This document shows positions 60,797 through 64,000 of a stretch of 64,000 bases of DNA, one piece after another. Both the position numbers and the translations under genes were made by a program. Origin of the DNA: Halioglobus maricola (GTDB taxonomy: Bacteria > Pseudomonadota > Gammaproteobacteria > Pseudomonadales > Halieaceae). Within the stretch, counting starts at the first letter, position 1. The number at the start of each line of letters is the position of its first letter. Location of the stretch: positions 4,230,501-4,294,500 of the forward strand of contig NZ_CP036422.1 of NCBI RefSeq assembly GCF_009388985.1, given 5' to 3'. The notes below the pieces were generated by a model. It was not told the origin of the DNA and did not search any database. It saw only the letters and a program-made list of their open reading frames with translations.

Positions 60797-61609
60797 TCAG
60801 GTCAGCAGGTTGGGGCTCAGGCCGGGGGCCTCAGCGGCCGCGATTTTTTCCTCGCGCCGGATCATCTCCCCCGCCAGGGCCATGTAGGCCTTGGAACCAC
60901 GGGAGTACTTGTCGTAATACATGGCCGGCACGCCGTGACTCGGCGCCTCCGCCAGGCGGATATTGCGGGGCACTACTGTGCGATACACCTTTTCGCCGAA
61001 ATGCTTGTGCAGCTGACTCGACACCTCGTTGGTCAGGCTATTGCGAGGGTCGTACATGGTGCGCAGGATACCCTCGATCACCAGGTCCGGGTTCACCGAG
61101 GACGCGATTCCATTGATGGTTTCCACCAACGAAGAGAGGCCTTCCAGGGCAAAATACTCACACTGCATGGTAATGACGACGCCATCCGCCGCAATCAGGG
61201 CGTTCAGAGTGAGCATATTCAGAGAGGGTGGGCAGTCAATCAGCACGTAGTCGTAGTGAGCGTCGACCTCCATCAGGGCCGCACGCAACCGTGCTTCCTT
61301 GTTCTCAACCTCCAGCAGCTCTACTTCCGCCGCCGTCAGGTCACCATTGGCAGGCAGCACGTCGAAGCCGGCTTCGCTGGTTTGCTGTCTGATCTGGATA
61401 ACAGGCGCGCGGTGAACGAGCACATCGTAAATAGTGCGATCGAGTGAGTACTTGTCGATGCCGCTGCCCATAGTGGCGTTGCCCTGGGGGTCGAGGTCTA
61501 CCAGCAGTACCTGCTTCTTCATGGCGGCAAGGGACGCGGCCAGGTTGACGCAGGTCGTGGTTTTTCCCACCCCACCTTTCTGGTTCGCTATTGCGAGAAC
61601 TCTTGCCAC
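60797..61609 (-). CDS. parA: Chromosome partitioning ATPase ParA (Soj)
   Basis: 270 residues from GTG 61609. AGGGG lies six bases upstream and the protein then starts MARVLAIANQKGGVGKTTT like its relatives; TTG 61615 is rejected for lack of spacing. Deviant Walker A KGGVGKTT with the signature lysine, LVDLDPQGNAT (Walker A') and YVLIDCPPSLNML (Walker B). It drives origin segregation with ParB. The position next to rsmG and mnmG is the typical near-origin arrangement. Confidence 0.97.
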   Translation of the reverse strand: MARVLAIANQKGGVGKTTTCVNLAASLAAMKKQVLLVDLDPQGNATMGSGIDKYSLDRTIYDVLVHRAPVIQIRQQTSEAGFDVLPANGDLTAAEVELLEVENKEARLRAALMEVDAHYDYVLIDCPPSLNMLTLNALIAADGVVITMQCEYFALEGLSSLVETINGIASSVNPDLVIEGILRTMYDPRNSLTNEVSSQLHKHFGEKVYRTVVPRNIRLAEAPSHGVPAMYYDKYSRGSKAYMALAGEMIRREEKIAAAEAPGLSPNLLT

Positions 61610-61642
61610 ACTCAACCCCTGGTCTGTTATGTCTTTGCGTTG

Positions 61643-62284
61643 CTAGAGCAACGTCATATCCACCAGGTGGCGCTGCTCGTCCAGCCCTGGCACATGCAAT
61701 TCATGTACACATTCCAACTGGCACTCAGCTGCGACGGCGGCAATTTCCTTCTCCGGATAGGCGCCTTTCATAGCGAGAAAGTGGCCGTTTCGGCCTAACA
61801 GGTGGCGGCAACCGCGCACCATGTCCTCGATTGAGGCGAACGCCCGCGACAATACCGTGTCGAAGGGAGCCTCCGGCGCAAAGGATTCAACGCGCGCCTG
61901 GTGAACTGTCATATTATCCAAGCCCAGCGCAGTTTTCACCTGAAACAGGAAGCGAGTCTTTTTACCGTTGCTGTCTAGCAGGTGAAATTCGCGCTCCGGG
62001 AACAATATCGACATAGGAACCCCCGGAAGACCTCCGCCTGTGCCGACATCGATCAGGCGTGAACCGCGAATACAGGGTGCAATCGCCAGGCTGTCGAGCA
62101 AATGTCGGGTCACCATCTGGGCCGGGTCGCGCACGGCGGTCAGGTTATAGGCCTTGTTCCATTTGATCAGTAATTCGAGGTAGGCCAACAGCTTCGCCTG
62201 GGCCTGGGCGTCCTGCGCAACACCGAGTGTGTGGCAGCCTGCCTTCAGCTGGGACGCGAGGGCTTTGTCTAATGCGGCAGACAA
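61643..62284 (-). CDS. rsmG: 16S rRNA (guanine(527)-N(7))-methyltransferase
   Basis: Methylates G527 of 16S rRNA; loss gives low-level streptomycin resistance in other bacteria. About 213 residues from TTG 62284, two bases from the mnmG stop; this length matches the family better than the TTG at 62314, which overlaps mnmG. Features are LLIKWNKAYNLTAVRDPAQMVTRHLLDSL, SAM-binding LIDVGTGGGLPGVPMSILFP and VLSRAFASIEDMV. Operon mnmG-rsmG-parA-parB. Confidence 0.94.
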   Translation of the reverse strand: MSAALDKALASQLKAGCHTLGVAQDAQAQAKLLAYLELLIKWNKAYNLTAVRDPAQMVTRHLLDSLAIAPCIRGSRLIDVGTGGGLPGVPMSILFPEREFHLLDSNGKKTRFLFQVKTALGLDNMTVHQARVESFAPEAPFDTVLSRAFASIEDMVRGCRHLLGRNGHFLAMKGAYPEKEIAAVAAECQLECVHELHVPGLDEQRHLVDMTLL

Positions 62285-62285
62285 A

Positions 62286-64000
62286 TCAGGCGAGCTGGCG
62301 CGAATCGCCGGCAACCGCCAGGGCGCCGCGCTTCTTCAGGTAGATCAACAGCAGTGACACTGCCGCCGGTGTGACTCCCGGAATGCGCCCGGCACGGGCC
62401 AGAGTCTCCGGACGGGCTTCGCCAAGAGTCTGCTTCACCTCGTTGGAGAGGCCGTCTACCTGATCGTAGTCCAGGTCAGCTGGCAGGGCGGTATTTTCGT
62501 AGCGTCGCAAGCGCGCTACTTCATCCTTCTGGCGATCGATATAGCCGGCATACTTGGCCTGTATCGACACCTGTTCCGCAGCCTGGGTGTCCGCTGTGGG
62601 CTCACCTTTTATTGACGCCACGTCGGTATAGTCGAGCTCGGGACGTTTTATCAGGTCCGCGAGGGAATACTCCCGGGTCAGCGGGCTGGAAAGCTTGGCC
62701 GCCAGTTGTTGCTCTTCGGCGCTACCTGGATGCACCCAGGTCGTGGCCAGGCGCTGGCTTTCGCGCTCCATGGCCTCGCGTTTCTGTTCGAATCGCTGCC
62801 AGCGCGTGTCACAGACCAGACCGAATTCACGGCCCTGTGGCGTGAGGCGCAGGTCGGCATTGTCTTCCCGTAACAGCAGGCGGTGTTCCGCCCGGGAAGT
62901 AAACATACGATAGGGCTCGATGGTACCGATCGTGATCAGGTCATCGACCAATACACCAATATACGCCTCATCCCTTCGGGGGCACCAGGGTTCTTCACCG
63001 CGAACGGCCAGGGCCGCATTCATACCGGCCAACAGCCCCTGGGCCGCAGCCTCTTCGTAGCCCGTTGTGCCATTGATCTGGCCGGCGAAATAGAGCCCGG
63101 GCAAGGCCTTGGTTTCCAGTGAGTACTGCAGGTCGCGCGGGTCAAAGAAATCGTATTCGATGGCATAGCCAGGGCGAGTGATATGGGCATTTTCAAAGCC
63201 GACAATGGAATGCACCAGATCGATCTGCACATCAAAGGGCAGGCTGGTGGAAATGCCGTTGGGGTACAACTCCGGAGTAGACAAACCTTCCGGCTCAATA
63301 AATACCTGGTGGGAGTTCTTGTCAGCAAAGCGGTGAATTTTGTCTTCAACACTGGGGCAATAGCGTGGGCCTACACCCTCGATCACCCCAGAAAACAATG
63401 GGGAGCGGTCCAGACCGGCGCGAATAATTTCGTGGGTGCGCTCATTGGTATGCGTAATCCAACAGCAGCGCTGTTCCGGATGCTCAGAGACATCACCGAT
63501 AAAAGACATCACCGGTAAAGGTTCGTCGCCCCACTGTTCTTCGAGACCGGCAAAGTTCACACTGCGAGCGTCAATACGCGGCGGAGTGCCGGTTTTCAGG
63601 CGCTCAACCCGGAACGGGAGCTCGCGCAGCCGGTCCGCCAGTGCAATAGAGGGTGGATCGCCCGCTCGGCCGCCAGAAGAATTCTCAAGACCAATATGCA
63701 ACTTACCGCCGAGGAAGGTGCCGGTCGTCAGCACCACACGCGGTGCACGGAATATCACACCCATTTGAGTGATAGCGCCGGCCACGACACCGTTCTCGAT
63801 CAAAAGGTCGTCCACCGGTTGCTGGAAAATGGACAAGTTGTCCTGCGCTTCGAGAATCTCGCGTATCGCGTTGCGGTATAACACCCGGTCGGCCTGTGCG
63901 CGGGTGGCGCGCACGGCCGGGCCCTTGCGGGAATTGAGAATACGGAACTGGATACCCGCGCGGTCAGTAGCTCGACCCATGGCGCCGCCCAGCGCATCCA
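62286..64000 (-). CDS. mnmG: tRNA uridine-5-carboxymethylaminomethyl modification enzyme MnmG (5' end outside window)
   Basis: FAD-dependent partner of MnmE that modifies U34 of certain tRNAs. The coding frame runs through the window edge: upstream of an internal ATG at 63980 the bases still read DALGGAMGR, matching the MnmG segment DALGGLM. Roughly the first 70 residues, including the FAD dinucleotide loop, are missing. Visible are FRILNSRKGPAVRATRAQAD, VVLTTGTFLGGKLHIG, YCPSVEDKIHRFADKNSHQ, GYEEAAAQGLLAGMNAAL and the C-terminal helical domain. Confidence 0.96.
   Translation of the reverse strand, partial: DALGGAMGRATDRAGIQFRILNSRKGPAVRATRAQADRVLYRNAIREILEAQDNLSIFQQPVDDLLIENGVVAGAITQMGVIFRAPRVVLTTGTFLGGKLHIGLENSSGGRAGDPPSIALADRLRELPFRVERLKTGTPPRIDARSVNFAGLEEQWGDEPLPVMSFIGDVSEHPEQRCCWITHTNERTHEIIRAGLDRSPLFSGVIEGVGPRYCPSVEDKIHRFADKNSHQVFIEPEGLSTPELYPNGISTSLPFDVQIDLVHSIVGFENAHITRPGYAIEYDFFDPRDLQYSLETKALPGLYFAGQINGTTGYEEAAAQGLLAGMNAALAVRGEEPWCPRRDEAYIGVLVDDLITIGTIEPYRMFTSRAEHRLLLREDNADLRLTPQGREFGLVCDTRWQRFEQKREAMERESQRLATTWVHPGSAEEQQLAAKLSSPLTREYSLADLIKRPELDYTDVASIKGEPTADTQAAEQVSIQAKYAGYIDRQKDEVARLRRYENTALPADLDYDQVDGLSNEVKQTLGEARPETLARAGRIPGVTPAAVSLLLIYLKKRGALAVAGDSRQLA

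Noticed and set aside
964..64000. Search for tRNA genes, rRNA, CRISPR repeats, transposases or integrases
   Set aside because: No cloverleaf-like sequences, regular repeats or mobility proteins were recognised by eye; a covariance-model scan could still find a small RNA.

Overview
The window is a 64 kb stretch of gammaproteobacterial chromosome that is GC-rich, densely coded and mostly housekeeping. Gene order (coaD/mutM/rpmGB/radC; coaBC-algC-argB; slmA; pyrE/crc; rph/yicC; gmk-rpoZ-spoT; oxyR-recG; ubiCA; glmUS; atpIBEFHAGDC-parBA-rsmG-mnmG) matches pseudomonad and related marine gammaproteobacterial chromosomes. The parAB-rsmG-mnmG block suggests the origin of replication is not far beyond the right end. 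The pyrE/crc and oxyR-recG pairs, a rubredoxin system beside ubiCA and a membrane-anchored AlgC fit a Pseudomonas-like or marine Halieaceae/Cellvibrionales-type relative; I infer this from gene order and protein features only. No tRNA, rRNA, insertion sequence, phage gene or CRISPR array was seen.

Layout. 0-11 kb: CoA synthesis (coaD, coaBC), base-excision repair (mutM), ribosomal proteins L28/L33, RadC, the phosphomannomutase/phosphoglucomutase AlgC, ArgB, SlmA, PyrE and a Crc-like protein. 11-24 kb: RNase PH, YicC, guanylate kinase, RNA polymerase omega, SpoT, RidA, OxyR, RecG, a rubredoxin-rubredoxin reductase fusion, UbiC/UbiA and a FemAB-like acyltransferase. 24-33.6 kb: YaaA, a TRAP transporter (DctQ, DctM, and DctP on the opposite strand), a hotdog thioesterase, UvrD, a very acidic SPOR-domain membrane protein, a small secreted protein and a SirB2-family membrane protein. 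33.7-39 kb: a predicted zinc-metalloprotease lipoprotein, then glmU-glmS. 39-42 kb: a TrmB-type regulator and the agmatine pathway (AguB, AguA).

41.8-51.1 kb is the accessory part: a glycosyltransferase facing left, then a rightward set encoding a secreted protein with a C-terminal sorting-type tail, a phosphatase-superfamily/TPR protein that has lost metal ligands, a family 2 glycosyltransferase, glucose-1-phosphate cytidylyltransferase, an SDR epimerase and two zinc-finger sugar C-methyltransferases. It looks like a locus for making and attaching a branched, C-methylated sugar, and it lies between the ATP synthase operon and glmUS, which are close neighbours in pseudomonads. 52.5-64 kb: the complete F1Fo ATP synthase operon behind a near-consensus promoter, then parB, parA, rsmG and a 5'-truncated mnmG.

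Several gene starts were moved to internal ATG/GTG/TTG codons on the basis of ribosome binding sites or family N-termini; each is explained in its entry.
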